Shown one piece after another: positions 21,264 through 29,629 of a stretch of DNA of 32,599 bases. The notes under the pieces are model-generated. The model had not been told where the DNA came from, ran no database searches, and worked only from the letters and a program-made list of their open reading frames with translations. The DNA lies in NCBI GenBank assembly GCA_050742155.1, contig JBOGFC010000163.1:1-32599 (forward strand), read 5' to 3'. Position numbers and translations under genes: made by a program. The DNA is from JBOGFC01 sp050742155 (GTDB taxonomy: Bacteria; Actinomycetota; Acidimicrobiia; Spongiisociales; JALYHC01). The stretch's first letter is position 1; each line of letters opens with the position of its first letter.

Positions 21264-22532
21264 ATGACCGATCCCCGCCCCCTCGAGGAGGTCGATCCGC
21301 AGATCGCCCGGCTGATCCGGGCCGACGTGGAGCGGCAGCGGAGCAACCTGCAGCTCATCGCCTCCGAGAACTTCGCCTCCCGGGCGGTGATGGAGGCGAG
21401 CGGCTCGGTGCTCACCAACAAGTACGCCGAGGGCCTGCCCGGCAAGCGCTACTACGGGGGCTGCGAGGTGGTCGACCAGGCCGAGGACCTGGCCCGGGAG
21501 CGAGCCAAGCAGCTCTTCGGGGCCCAGCACGCCAACGTCCAGCCCCACTCGGGCGCCCAGGCCAACATGGCCGCCTACTTCGCCTTCCTCAAGCCGGGCG
21601 ACACGGTGCTCGGCATGCGCCTCGATCAAGGTGGGCACCTCACCCACGGCTCGCCGGTCAACTTCTCGGGCAGGCTTTTCAACTTCGTCTCCTACGGGGT
21701 GGACGCCGAGTCCGAGTACTGCGACATGGACGAGGTGCGGCGGCAGGCCAAGGAGCACCGCCCCAAGATGATCATGGCCGGCTACTCGGCCTACTCCCGC
21801 TTCCTCGACTGGGCGGAGTTCCGGGCCATCGCCGACGAGGTGGAGGCCATCTTCGTGGCCGACGTGGCCCACATCATTGGCCTGATCGCCGGGGATGCCC
21901 ACCCCAGCCCGGTCCCCCACGCCCACGTGGTGACCGCTACCACCCACAAGGCGCTGCGGGGCCCGCGGGGCGGGCTGATCCTCTGCGAGGAGCGCTTCGC
22001 CGAGGCGATCGACAAGGCGGTCTTCCCCGATGTGCAGGGCGGGCCGCTCGAGCACCAGATCGCCGCCAAGGCGGTCTGCTTCGCCGAGGCCTCGACGCCG
22101 GAGTTCTCCGCGTACGCCCACCAGATCGTCTCGAACGCCCAGGCCCTGGCCACCACGCTGGCGGAGGGTCTTCGCATCGTGAGCGGCGGCACCGACAACC
22201 ACCTCCTCCTGGTGGACCTGCGCAGCGTGGACGAGGAGCTCTCCGGCCGAGACGCCGCCCGCATCCTCGATCGGGCCGGGATCACCTGCAACGCCAACGC
22301 CATCCCCTTCGACCCCCGGCCGCCCTACAAGGCGAGCGGCATCCGGATCGGCACGCCGGCGGTGACCACCTGTGGGATGAAGGAGGAGCAGATGGTGGAG
22401 GTGGGGGAGCTGATCGCCGCCGCCCTGCGGGATCGCGAGGAGGAGGCGGCCCTCAAGGAGATCGCCGCCGATGTGGCCGACCTGGTGGCCGAGTACCCCC
22501 CCTACCCGGAAGACTTCCCGGGGCACGTGTGA
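21264..22532 (+). CDS. glyA: Serine hydroxymethyltransferase
   Basis: 422 residues from the ATG at 21264, which gives the normal SHMT N-terminus (VDPQIARLIRADVERQ, then LQLIASENFAS). Other family blocks are NKYAEGLPGKRYYGGCEVVD, the PLP-stacking region HSGAQANMAAYFA, and the PLP lysine Lys229 in TATTHKALRGPRGG. It interconverts serine and glycine with tetrahydrofolate, supplying one-carbon units. An in-frame extension upstream to 20943 lies inside the previous gene and is not used. Two hairpins follow the stop. Confidence 0.97.
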   Translation: MTDPRPLEEVDPQIARLIRADVERQRSNLQLIASENFASRAVMEASGSVLTNKYAEGLPGKRYYGGCEVVDQAEDLARERAKQLFGAQHANVQPHSGAQANMAAYFAFLKPGDTVLGMRLDQGGHLTHGSPVNFSGRLFNFVSYGVDAESEYCDMDEVRRQAKEHRPKMIMAGYSAYSRFLDWAEFRAIADEVEAIFVADVAHIIGLIAGDAHPSPVPHAHVVTATTHKALRGPRGGLILCEERFAEAIDKAVFPDVQGGPLEHQIAAKAVCFAEASTPEFSAYAHQIVSNAQALATTLAEGLRIVSGGTDNHLLLVDLRSVDEELSGRDAARILDRAGITCNANAIPFDPRPPYKASGIRIGTPAVTTCGMKEEQMVEVGELIAAALRDREEEAALKEIAADVADLVAEYPPYPEDFPGHV

Positions 22533-22543
22533 TCAGCGAACTC

Positions 22544-22561
22544 GGGGCGCTTGCGCGCCCC
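22544..22561 (+). terminator. GC-rich hairpin after glyA
   Basis: GGGGCGC-TTGC-GCGCCCC forms a 7-bp perfect stem with a 4-base loop, 11 bp after the glyA stop. No T-tract follows, so it is at best a non-canonical terminator separating glyA from the ATP synthase operon. Confidence 0.45.
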
Positions 22562-22577
22562 AGAGGCGCGCAGGAAC

Positions 22578-22594
22578 CCTGGGTTCGCCCCAGG
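22578..22594 (+). other. Second hairpin just upstream of the atp promoter
   Basis: CCTGGG-TTCGC-CCCAGG forms a 6-bp stem with a 5-base loop and ends 2 bp before the CRP-type operator. It may belong to glyA termination. Confidence 0.35.
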
Positions 22595-22596
22595 CT

Positions 22597-22614
22597 TTGT
22601 GATATGATTCACAA
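22597..22614. promoter_or_regulatory. CRP-type operator over an extended -10 box before the atp operon
   Basis: TTGTGA-TATGAT-TCACAA is a perfect 6-6-6 inverted repeat with the same arms as the site before whiB at 5930-5947. Its spacer TATGAT, preceded by TGA, is itself a good extended -10 hexamer. If this is the atp promoter, a CRP-family protein bound here would cover the -10 box and most likely repress. The first operon start codon is 19 bp downstream at 22633. No clear -35 box is seen. Confidence 0.7.
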
Positions 22615-22632
22615 GCAACCTGGAGAGGTGAC

Positions 22633-22893
22633 TTGCCAAGCGACGACCGAGCAACGACGATGACCCGCAACGCAGGCTGGGCCGGCGGGTTCGCCGAAGG
22701 GGCGGTGGTCTCCAGCCGGCTCTTCGGTTCGGTGGTATCGGGGGCCGGGATCGGCTGGCTGCTCGATAGGTGGCTGGGCACCTGGCCCTGGCTGGTCGCC
22801 CTGGGAGCCACCGGGGGCAGCATCTTGGGGTTCTACTGGATGATCGTCTACGCGAGGGAAGAGAGTGCGGACCGAGACGCAGATCGGGGCTGA
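22633..22893 (+). CDS. AtpZ/AtpI-type small membrane protein
   Basis: 86 residues from a TTG start, chosen because GGAGAGG lies 4 bases upstream. Two hydrophobic segments are visible (about 30-45 with GSVVSGAGIGWLLD, and 50-72 with PWLVALGATGGSILGFYWMIV). This is the AtpZ-like pattern of a two-helix protein encoded first in many ATP synthase operons and linked to assembly of the membrane ring or to Mg2+ supply. The C-terminus is acidic and soluble (EESADRDADRG). It overlaps the following gene by 29 bp. Confidence 0.82.
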   Translation: MPSDDRATTMTRNAGWAGGFAEGAVVSSRLFGSVVSGAGIGWLLDRWLGTWPWLVALGATGGSILGFYWMIVYAREESADRDADRG

Positions 22894-23233
22894 GATGGCC
22901 CGCCGGGCGGTCTGGCTGGGACCGCTGGTGGCGGCGATGGCGGCTCTGGTCGGCGGCGCTCCGGCGGCGCTGGGGGCGGCGGTCGGGGTGGCCGTCGTGG
23001 TGGGGAACTTCCTCCTCTCCGGCTGGCTGCTCTCCTGGGCGGCCCGGCGCTCCCCGAACGTGTGGGGGGCGATGGCGCTGGGCAGCTTCCTGGTCCGCTT
23101 CGTGATGCTGACCGGGCTGGTGGCCCTGGCCTGGCTGGTGCTCGACCTCAGCCGGTTGGGCTTGGTGATCGGCCTGGGGGTGGGCTACCTGGGGCTCCTC
23201 ATCCTCCAGACTCGACAGGAGCTGGCCCGATGA
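22865..23233 (+). CDS. atpI: AtpI-like subunit I membrane protein
   Basis: 122 residues from the GTG at 22865, supported by GAGGGA 5 bases upstream; the ATG at 22895 is an alternative. Four hydrophobic helices are visible (about 16-30, 34-57, 68-88 and 96-115). The protein is short, Ala/Val/Leu-rich, and lies in the usual place of subunit I, whose role is in c-ring assembly. Sequence conservation in this group is poor, so the call rests mainly on position and topology. Its stop overlaps the atpB ATG as ATGA. Confidence 0.75.
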   Translation: MRTETQIGAEMARRAVWLGPLVAAMAALVGGAPAALGAAVGVAVVVGNFLLSGWLLSWAARRSPNVWGAMALGSFLVRFVMLTGLVALAWLVLDLSRLGLVIGLGVGYLGLLILQTRQELAR

Positions 23234-23991
23234 TCGTCGCCCAGATCGTCCAGGTCCCCGAGGACATCGACCACCTCTTCGACTGGCCCGACGTGCTCCC
23301 GCTGGGCATCAACCGGGTGGTGCTGCTGACCTTCCTGGCCACGGCGATCACCTTCCTCTTCCTCTACCTCCCGCTCCGCAAGCCTCGCCTGGTCCCCACC
23401 AAGATGCAGGTGGTGGTGGAGGCCATGGTGGACTTCGTCCGCAACTCGATCGGCAAGGAGACCATCGGGGCCGAGTCGGCCCGCTACGAGTGGCTGCTGG
23501 TGCCGATGTTCTTCTGGCTGCTGTTCCTCAACCTCTTCGAGGTGATCCCCGGGATCAACTTCCCGGTCACCTCCCGCATGGCCATCCCGGCCTTCCTGGC
23601 GGTGGGGGTATGGGTGATGTTCGTGGTGGTGGGGATCACCAAGCACGGCTTCGGGTACATCCGCCACACCGTCCTCCCGCCGGGCGTCCCGATCGTCCTC
23701 CTGCCGCTGGTGGCGCTCATCGAGGTGGTCTCGACGTTCGTCATCCGGCCCTTCAGCCTGGCGGTGCGGCTCTTCGCCAACATGATCGCCGGGCACATCA
23801 TGCTGACCGTCTTCTTCTTGACCACCGCCTCATACTTCGTATTCGCCCCCAAGCTGATCGCCTTCCCAATCCCTCTCGCCTTCGCGGTGGCCATCACCGG
23901 CTTCGAGGTCTTCGTGGCGATCCTGCAGGCCTTCATCTTCACCCTGCTCACCGCGGTCTACATCGAGAGCTCCATCCATGTCCAACACTGA
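23230..23991 (+). CDS. atpB: ATP synthase Fo subunit a
   Basis: 253 residues from the ATG at 23230 (ATGA overlap). Five to six membrane helices are visible. The essential Arg180 lies in FSLAVRLFANMIAGH, the signature of subunit a, followed by a C-terminal helix with ITGFEVFVAILQAFIFTLLTAVYI. It forms the proton half-channels next to the c-ring. The N-terminal region is outside the membrane and short. Confidence 0.97.
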   Translation: MIVAQIVQVPEDIDHLFDWPDVLPLGINRVVLLTFLATAITFLFLYLPLRKPRLVPTKMQVVVEAMVDFVRNSIGKETIGAESARYEWLLVPMFFWLLFLNLFEVIPGINFPVTSRMAIPAFLAVGVWVMFVVVGITKHGFGYIRHTVLPPGVPIVLLPLVALIEVVSTFVIRPFSLAVRLFANMIAGHIMLTVFFLTTASYFVFAPKLIAFPIPLAFAVAITGFEVFVAILQAFIFTLLTAVYIESSIHVQH

Positions 23992-24012
23992 CAGCACCGA
24001 AAGGAGAGGACG

Positions 24013-24243
24013 TTGACTCCAGAGGCAGCGGCACTGCTCGGCGGCGGGCTGGCCTACGGCCTGGCGGCCATCGGCCCCGGCATCGGCATCGGGATCGTGG
24101 TCGGCAACGCCGTGCAGGCCATGGTCCGCCAGCCGGAGATGGCCGGGACGGTACGAACCACCATGTTCCTGGGAATCGCCTTCACCGAGGCGCTGGCCCT
24201 GTTCGGTCTCCTGCTCTTCTTCATCCTCTTCGGGCAGGCGTGA
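24013..24243 (+). CDS. atpE: ATP synthase Fo subunit c
   Basis: 76 residues from a TTG start, with AAGGAGAGG upstream. It is a helical hairpin: the first helix is rich in glycine (IGPGIGIGIVVGNAV), the polar loop is VRQPE, and the second helix carries the ion-binding Glu59 (GIAFTEALALFG). I do not see the glutamine-plus-serine ligand set of Na+-type c-subunits, so proton coupling is inferred. Its stop overlaps the atpF start (TGATG). Confidence 0.97.
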   Translation: MTPEAAALLGGGLAYGLAAIGPGIGIGIVVGNAVQAMVRQPEMAGTVRTTMFLGIAFTEALALFGLLLFFILFGQA

Positions 24244-24794
24244 TGGAGACCCTCCTCCTGGCCGCCCAGGCCGCCGAGCACGACGAGCGCTCCGGTCTGT
24301 TCCTGATCCTCCCCGAGCCGGCCGAGCTGATCTGGGGAGCGGTCAGCTTCGCGGTGCTGGTCCTTCTCATCTGGAGGTTCGTCGGGCCGGCCCTCCAGAA
24401 GACGGTGGAGGCCCGCCAGCAGGCCATCACCGGGCGCCTCGAGGAGGCCGACCAGGCCAAAGAGGAAGCGGAGAGCCTGCTCGAGGACTATCGCAAGCAG
24501 CTGGCCGATGCCCGGGAGGAGTCCAACCGGATCATCGAGGAAGCCCGCAAGACCGCCGACTCGCTGCGCAAGGACATGAGCGCCAAGGCGGAGGCCGAGG
24601 CCGAACAGATCGCCCGGCGGGCCCGCCAGGAGGTGGCCGCCGAGCGGGAGCGGGCCATCCAGGAGCTACGGGACGAGGTGGCCCAGATCTCGGTGGACCT
24701 GGCCGAGAAGGTGGTGGAGCAGAACCTCGACCACGACCTGCAGAAGAACCTGGTGAACCGCTACCTGAAGGAGCTCGAGGAGATGGCCAAGTAG
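24243..24794 (+). CDS. atpF: ATP synthase Fo subunit b
   Basis: 183 residues from the ATG at 24243 overlapping the atpE stop. It has one membrane helix (about 30-48, LIWGAVSFAVLVLLIWRF) and then a long charged coiled coil rich in Glu, Ala, Arg and Lys (about 55-165). It forms the peripheral stalk. An in-frame extension upstream inside atpB and atpE is not used. The following gene starts on the last base of its stop codon. Confidence 0.95.
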   Translation: METLLLAAQAAEHDERSGLFLILPEPAELIWGAVSFAVLVLLIWRFVGPALQKTVEARQQAITGRLEEADQAKEEAESLLEDYRKQLADAREESNRIIEEARKTADSLRKDMSAKAEAEAEQIARRARQEVAAERERAIQELRDEVAQISVDLAEKVVEQNLDHDLQKNLVNRYLKELEEMAK

Positions 24795-25327
24795 TGGCTG
24801 ACCGCATCCCGGGTTACGCCTCGGCGATCTTCGAGGTGGCCACAGCGGAGGGGAAGCTCGACGAGGTGGAGGACGAGCTGTTCCGGGTGGCCCGGACCCT
24901 CGAGGCTTCCTCCGAGCTGCGGGACGCCCTGGCCGATCCCCGACTGCCGGCGGAGCGCAAGCAGGCGGTGATCGGAGATCTCCTGGAGGACAAGGCCTCG
25001 CCGGTGACCCGGGCGCTGGTCGCACTGGTGGTCGGCCTGGGCCGAGCCAAGCAGCTTCCCCAGATCGCCGACCTGCTGGTGGAGCGGGCCGCCGCCGAGC
25101 GCAACAAGGCGGTGGCCGAGGTCCGCACGGCGGTCCCCCTCGACAAGAGGACCCTGGATCGGCTGGCCAAGGGCCTCTCCAAGGCCACCGGCAAGCAAGT
25201 AGAGGTGAAGCTGGTGGTGGACCCATCGGTGATCGGGGGAGTGGTCGCCCGGGTGGGCAACACGGTGATCGACGGGTCGGTGCGGCACCGGCTGGAGAGC
25301 CTGCGGGAGAAGTTGAACACCAGATGA
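24794..25327 (+). CDS. atpH: ATP synthase F1 subunit delta
   Basis: 177 residues from a GTG start overlapping the atpF TAG by one base. The pattern RIPGYASAIFEVATAEGKLDEV at the N-terminus and a C-terminal block VDPSVIGGVVARVGNTVIDGSVRHRLESLR are typical of delta/OSCP, which joins the peripheral stalk to F1. It is a separate protein, not fused to subunit b as in mycobacteria. Confidence 0.95.
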   Translation: MADRIPGYASAIFEVATAEGKLDEVEDELFRVARTLEASSELRDALADPRLPAERKQAVIGDLLEDKASPVTRALVALVVGLGRAKQLPQIADLLVERAAAERNKAVAEVRTAVPLDKRTLDRLAKGLSKATGKQVEVKLVVDPSVIGGVVARVGNTVIDGSVRHRLESLREKLNTR

Positions 25328-25340
25328 GGGAGGAGCGAGC

Positions 25341-26867
25341 ATGGCTGAACTGACGATCTCCGCCGGCGACATCGCCGCCTCGCTCCGCAAGCACTTGGAG
25401 GGCTGGTCGCCGGAGCTGGAGGCGGAGACGGTCGGCTACGTGGACTCGGTGGCCGACGGGGTGGCCCGGGTGGTGGGGCTCCCGGACGCCATGGCCTCCG
25501 AGCTGCTCGAGTTCCCGCAGGGCCTCTTGGGAGTGGCCCTCAACCTGGACGAGGAGTCGGTGGGGACGGTGCTGATGGGCGAATACACCCACGTGGAGGA
25601 GGGGGACCCGGTGCAGCGTACCGGCCGGGTCCTCTCGGTGCCGGTGGGCGACGAGCTGCTGGGACGGGTGATCGACCCGCTCGGCAACCCGCTGGACGGC
25701 CGGGGACCGATCAGCACCTCGGAGACCCGTCTGCTCGAGGTGCAGGCCCCCTCGGTGGTACAGCGGCGGCCGGTCAACGAGCCGCTCCAGACCGGCTGGA
25801 AGGCCATCGACTCGATGACCCCCATCGGGCGGGGCCAGCGGGAGCTGATCATCGGCGACCGCCAGACCGGCAAGACGGCCATCGTGGTGGACACCATCAT
25901 CAACCAGCAGGGTCAGGGGGTGAAGTGCATCTACGTGGCGATCGGCCAGAAGGACTCCACGGTGGCCGAGGTGGTGGCCGCCCTGGAAGAGAGCGGGGCC
26001 CTGGAGTACACGGTGGTGGTCGACGCCCCGGCCTCCGTCCCGCCCGCCCTGCAGGTGTACGCCCCGTATACCGGATCCGCCATCGGCCAGCACTGGATGT
26101 ACGACGGCCAGCACGCCCTGGTGGTCTTCGACGACCTCTCCAAGCAGGCGGTGGCCTACCGCAACATCTCCCTCCTCTTGCGCCGCCCACCGGGGCGGGA
26201 GGCCTACCCGGGCGACGTCTTCTATCTGCACAGCAGGCTCCTGGAGCGCTGCGCCAGGCTCTCCGACGAGTTGGGGGGCGGGTCGCTCACCGGCCTACCC
26301 ATCGTGGAGACCAAGGCCGGCGATTACTCGGCCTACATCCCCACCAACGTGATCTCGATCACCGACGGGCAGATCTACCTGGAGGCCGATCTCTTCTACC
26401 AGGGGGTGCGGCCGGCCATCAACGTGGGCACCTCGGTCTCCCGGGTGGGGGGCGCCGCCCAGATCAAGGCGATGAGCAAGGTGGCCGGGCCGCTGCGGCT
26501 CAACCTGGCCCAGTTCCGGGAGCTGGAGGCCTTCGCCGAGTTCGGCTCGGAGCTCGACAAGGCCAGCCAGTCCCAGCTGGAGCGGGGCCGCCGGGTGGTG
26601 GAGGTCCTCAAGCAGCCTCAGTACTCGCCCATGCCGGTGGAGGAGCAGGTGGTCTCGATCTACACCGTGACCAACGGCCACATGGACGACATCCCCCTCG
26701 AGCAGGTGAAACGCTTCGAGACCGAGTTGCTCGAGTTCATGCGCACCCGCCACTCGGAGATGCTGGAAGAGCTCGCCTCCTCGGGACAGCTCCCCGACGA
26801 GGAGGATCTGAAGCAGGCCATCAAGGCCTTCCAGGAGACGTTCGTGTCGGAGGAGGAGGAGGAGTGA
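25341..26867 (+). CDS. atpA: ATP synthase F1 subunit alpha
   Basis: 508 residues. Non-catalytic nucleotide-binding subunit: beta-barrel domain (about 25-95), Walker A GDRQTGKT (172-179), VFDDLSKQAVAYR and the C-terminal helical domain. There is no long C-terminal extension of the mycobacterial kind; the tail ends in a run of Glu. GAGGGAGGAGCG precedes the ATG. A 92-bp spacer containing a repeat copy separates it from atpG, the only large gap in the operon. Confidence 0.98.
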   Translation: MAELTISAGDIAASLRKHLEGWSPELEAETVGYVDSVADGVARVVGLPDAMASELLEFPQGLLGVALNLDEESVGTVLMGEYTHVEEGDPVQRTGRVLSVPVGDELLGRVIDPLGNPLDGRGPISTSETRLLEVQAPSVVQRRPVNEPLQTGWKAIDSMTPIGRGQRELIIGDRQTGKTAIVVDTIINQQGQGVKCIYVAIGQKDSTVAEVVAALEESGALEYTVVVDAPASVPPALQVYAPYTGSAIGQHWMYDGQHALVVFDDLSKQAVAYRNISLLLRRPPGREAYPGDVFYLHSRLLERCARLSDELGGGSLTGLPIVETKAGDYSAYIPTNVISITDGQIYLEADLFYQGVRPAINVGTSVSRVGGAAQIKAMSKVAGPLRLNLAQFRELEAFAEFGSELDKASQSQLERGRRVVEVLKQPQYSPMPVEEQVVSIYTVTNGHMDDIPLEQVKRFETELLEFMRTRHSEMLEELASSGQLPDEEDLKQAIKAFQETFVSEEEEE

Positions 26868-26889
26868 TCGTCTCATGCCTGCGGAATCA

Positions 26890-26954
26890 CCCCCTCCCTG
26901 ACCCTCCCCCTGAGAGCGAGGGTGGCGGAGCGCGGCGACGCCGGGAGGGGGGGT
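26890..26954. repeat. Palindromic repeat copy E between atpA and atpG
   Basis: CCCCCTCCCTGACCCTCCCCCTGAG on one side and GAGGGTGGCGGAGC ... GGGAGGGGGGG on the other form a C-run/G-run palindrome like the copies in prmC but more diverged. It fills most of the atpA-atpG spacer and ends just before the atpG ribosome site. Confidence 0.6.
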
Positions 26955-26959
26955 AGCCC

Positions 26960-27847
26960 ATGGCCTCGGCCGAGCTTCGTCAGATCCGCCGGCGGATCCG
27001 CAGCGTCCAGTCGACCATGAAGATCACCCGGGCTATGGAGCTGATCGCCGCCTCCCGCATCCTACGGGCCCAGCAGCGGGTAGACGCCTCCCAGCCCTAC
27101 GTGGCCAAGCTGCAGGAGGTGATCAGCAACGTGGCGGCCGCCACCGGCCCCGTGGGCGGGCCCTCCCACCTCTTGTTGGAACGGCGGGAGCCACGGCGGG
27201 TGGGGATGCTGGTGGTCTCCTCCGACCGGGGGCTGGCCGGCGCCTACAACGCCAACGTCTTCCGCCTGGTCGAGGTGGCGCTGCGCGAGCATCGCCGCCA
27301 GGGCCGGGACTACCGCCTCTACCTGGTGGGCAGAAAGGCGCAGGGCTATTTCCGGTACCGGGGATACCGGATCGAGCGGACCTTCTTGGGGGTCACCGAC
27401 ACCCCCGGGTACGGGGACGCCCGCGCCGCCGCCGCCACGCTCATGTTCGACTTCGCCGACCAGGCGGTCGACGCGGTGGAGGTCTTCTTCACCCGGTTCA
27501 TCTCGGCCCTCACCCAGACCCCGGAGCGGTTCGAGCTGCTGCCGATCAGCCCTCCCGAGGAGCAAGAAGAGGAGCGCGCCCCGGTCACCTACGCGTACGA
27601 GCCCTCCCCCGAAGCCATCCTCGAGCGTCTCCTGCCCCGCTACGTGGAGGCCACCATCTTCGGGGTGCTGCTGGAGGCGTCGGCCTCCGAGCACGCCGCC
27701 CGCCGTCGGGCCATGAAGGCGGCCACCGAGAACGCCGAGGAGCTCACCAAGGTGCTCACCCGTCGGGCCAACCAGGCCCGCCAGGCGGAGATCACCACCG
27801 AGATCGCCGAGATCGTAGGAGGCGCGGAAGCGCTGATTCGCGGGTAG
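26960..27847 (+). CDS. atpG: ATP synthase F1 subunit gamma
   Basis: 295 residues. The conserved N-terminal helix (ELRQIRRRIRSVQSTMKITRAMELIAAS) and C-terminal helix (ASEHAARRRAMKAATENAEEL ... NQARQAEITTEIAEIVGGAEAL) form the rotor coiled coil; the central Rossmann-like part has VVSSDRGLAGAYNANVF. It is the central shaft that couples the c-ring to the alpha3-beta3 head. The upstream G-run that ends repeat E may provide part of its ribosome site. Confidence 0.97.
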   Translation: MASAELRQIRRRIRSVQSTMKITRAMELIAASRILRAQQRVDASQPYVAKLQEVISNVAAATGPVGGPSHLLLERREPRRVGMLVVSSDRGLAGAYNANVFRLVEVALREHRRQGRDYRLYLVGRKAQGYFRYRGYRIERTFLGVTDTPGYGDARAAAATLMFDFADQAVDAVEVFFTRFISALTQTPERFELLPISPPEEQEEERAPVTYAYEPSPEAILERLLPRYVEATIFGVLLEASASEHAARRRAMKAATENAEELTKVLTRRANQARQAEITTEIAEIVGGAEALIRG

Positions 27848-27858
27848 GAAGGAAGCAC

Positions 27859-29283
27859 ATGGCAGAAGAGAGCACCGGACGAATCGTCAAGGTGGCCGGC
27901 CCGGTGGTGGACGTCGAGTTCCCCCCGGAGGCTCTCCCCGAGATCTATCACGCCCTGGAGATGGATATCGAGATGGGGGGCGAGTCGCAGACCGTGGTAG
28001 CCGAGGTGGCCCAGCACCTCGGGGACAACCGGGTGCGGGCGGTGGCCATGAAGCCCACCGACGGGCTGGTGCGGGGGACCGAGGTGCGCAACACCGGCCA
28101 GCCCATCGTGGTGCCGGTGGGCGAGGAGACCCTGGGGCACATCTTCAACGTGCTCGGCCAGACCCTCGACGTGCCACCGGACAAGATCGACTTCGAGCAG
28201 TACTGGCCCATCCACCGCCCGGCCCCCCGCTTCGAGGACGTGGAGCCGCAGCGGGAGATGTTCGAGACCGGCATCAAGGTCATCGACTTGCTGGAGCCCT
28301 ACGTGAAGGGTGGCAAGGTGGGCATGTTCGGGGGCGCCGGGGTGGGCAAGACGGTGGTCATCCAGGAGATGATCCACCGGGTGGCCACCGAGCACGGGGG
28401 AGTATCGGTGTTCGCCGGGGTGGGCGAGCGGACCCGGGAGGGGAACGACCTCTTCCTGGAGATGACCGAGTCGGGGGTGATCGAGAAGGCCACGCTGGTC
28501 TTCGGGCAGATGGACGAGCCGCCCGGGGTGCGCCTCCGGGTGGGGCTGGCCGCCCTGACCATGGCCGAGTACTTCCGGGACGAGATGCACCAGGACGTGC
28601 TGCTTTTCATCGACAACATCTTCCGCTTCTCCCAGGCCGGGTCGGAGGTGTCGACCCTCTTGGGCCGCATGCCGTCGGCGGTGGGCTACCAGCCCACCCT
28701 GGCCGATGAGATGGGCCAGCTGCAGGAGCGGATCACCTCCCTGCGAGGGCGCTCGATCACCTCCCTGCAGGCCATCTACGTGCCGGCCGACGACTTGACC
28801 GACCCGGCCCCGCACACCACTTTCGCCCACCTGGACGCCACAACGGTGCTCTCCCGGGCGATCGTCGAGCAGGGGATCTACCCGGCGGTCGATCCCCTCG
28901 ACTCGACCAGCCGCATCCTCGACCCGCGCATCGTGGGGGAGGACCACTACCAGACGGCCCGGTCGGTGCAGCAGATCCTTCAGCGCTACAAGGACCTGCA
29001 GGACATCATCGCCATCCTCGGGATCGACGAGCTCTCCGAGGACGACAAGCTGATCGTGGGCCGGGCCCGCCGCATCCAGCGCTTCCTCTCCCAACCCTTC
29101 TTCGTGGCGGAGCGCTTCACCGGCATCGAGGGCAAGTACGTGCCCCTCGAGGAGACCATCAAGGGCTTCCGGATGCTGGTGGAGGGCGAGGTCGATCAGC
29201 TGCCCGAGCAGGCCTTCTACATGGTGGGCAACATCGAGGAAGCCCAGGAGAAGGGAAAGAAGCTGGAAGACGAGGCGGCCTGA
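27859..29283 (+). CDS. atpD: ATP synthase F1 subunit beta
   Basis: 474 residues. The catalytic subunit: N-terminal barrel (GRIVKVAGPVVDVEFP), Walker A GGAGVGKT (158-165), catalytic-glutamate region GVGERTREGNDL, Walker B DVLLFIDNIFRFSQAG, and the DELSEDDKLIV-like motif (GIDELSEDDKLIVGRARR). AGGAAGG precedes the ATG. It is followed after 10 bp by atpC. Confidence 0.98.
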   Translation: MAEESTGRIVKVAGPVVDVEFPPEALPEIYHALEMDIEMGGESQTVVAEVAQHLGDNRVRAVAMKPTDGLVRGTEVRNTGQPIVVPVGEETLGHIFNVLGQTLDVPPDKIDFEQYWPIHRPAPRFEDVEPQREMFETGIKVIDLLEPYVKGGKVGMFGGAGVGKTVVIQEMIHRVATEHGGVSVFAGVGERTREGNDLFLEMTESGVIEKATLVFGQMDEPPGVRLRVGLAALTMAEYFRDEMHQDVLLFIDNIFRFSQAGSEVSTLLGRMPSAVGYQPTLADEMGQLQERITSLRGRSITSLQAIYVPADDLTDPAPHTTFAHLDATTVLSRAIVEQGIYPAVDPLDSTSRILDPRIVGEDHYQTARSVQQILQRYKDLQDIIAILGIDELSEDDKLIVGRARRIQRFLSQPFFVAERFTGIEGKYVPLEETIKGFRMLVEGEVDQLPEQAFYMVGNIEEAQEKGKKLEDEAA

Positions 29284-29293
29284 TGGGAGCGAT

Positions 29294-29617
29294 GTGAGCT
29301 TCCGGGTCGACATCGTCTCGCCGGAGACGGTGGCCTGGTCCGGGGAGGCCGACTTCCTCCTGGCCCGCACCACCGAGGGGGACATCGGCATCCTCACCGA
29401 CCACGAGCCCTTCCTGGGTTTGCTGGCCACCGGGGCGGTCAAGGTGCGCAGCGATTCTCGCCAGGTGATCATCGGGGTGCACGGCGGGTTCCTGCAGGTC
29501 TACCGCAACCAGGTGACCCTGCTCACCGAGCGGGCCGAGATCGCCGAGGGGGACATCGAGGAAGCCCGCCGCATCGCCGAGGAGCTGGCCGAGGAGGAGG
29601 CGGCGGCGCAGGATTAG
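29294..29617 (+). CDS. atpC: ATP synthase F1 subunit epsilon
   Basis: 107 residues from a GTG start, with GGGAGCG upstream. The beta-sandwich domain (residues 1-80) has the usual blocks FRVDIVSPETVAWSGEADFLLA and GDIGILTDHEPFLGLL; the C-terminal helical part is short and single (about 85-107, EARRIAEELAEEEAAAQD) rather than the full two-helix hairpin, which may weaken the ATPase-inhibiting role known for the longer form. It is the last gene of the operon; a large inverted repeat follows 13 bp later. Confidence 0.95.
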   Translation: MSFRVDIVSPETVAWSGEADFLLARTTEGDIGILTDHEPFLGLLATGAVKVRSDSRQVIIGVHGGFLQVYRNQVTLLTERAEIAEGDIEEARRIAEELAEEEAAAQD

Positions 29618-29629
29618 GAAAGCCCCCCT

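Noticed and set aside
24013..24243. Na+-type subunit c
   Set aside because: The first-helix glutamine and the serine after the key glutamate, expected for sodium binding, are not seen.
27640..29472. Minus-strand open frame of 610 codons opposite atpD
   Set aside because: Shadow of atpD; His/Leu/Gly-rich composition and no recognisable domain.
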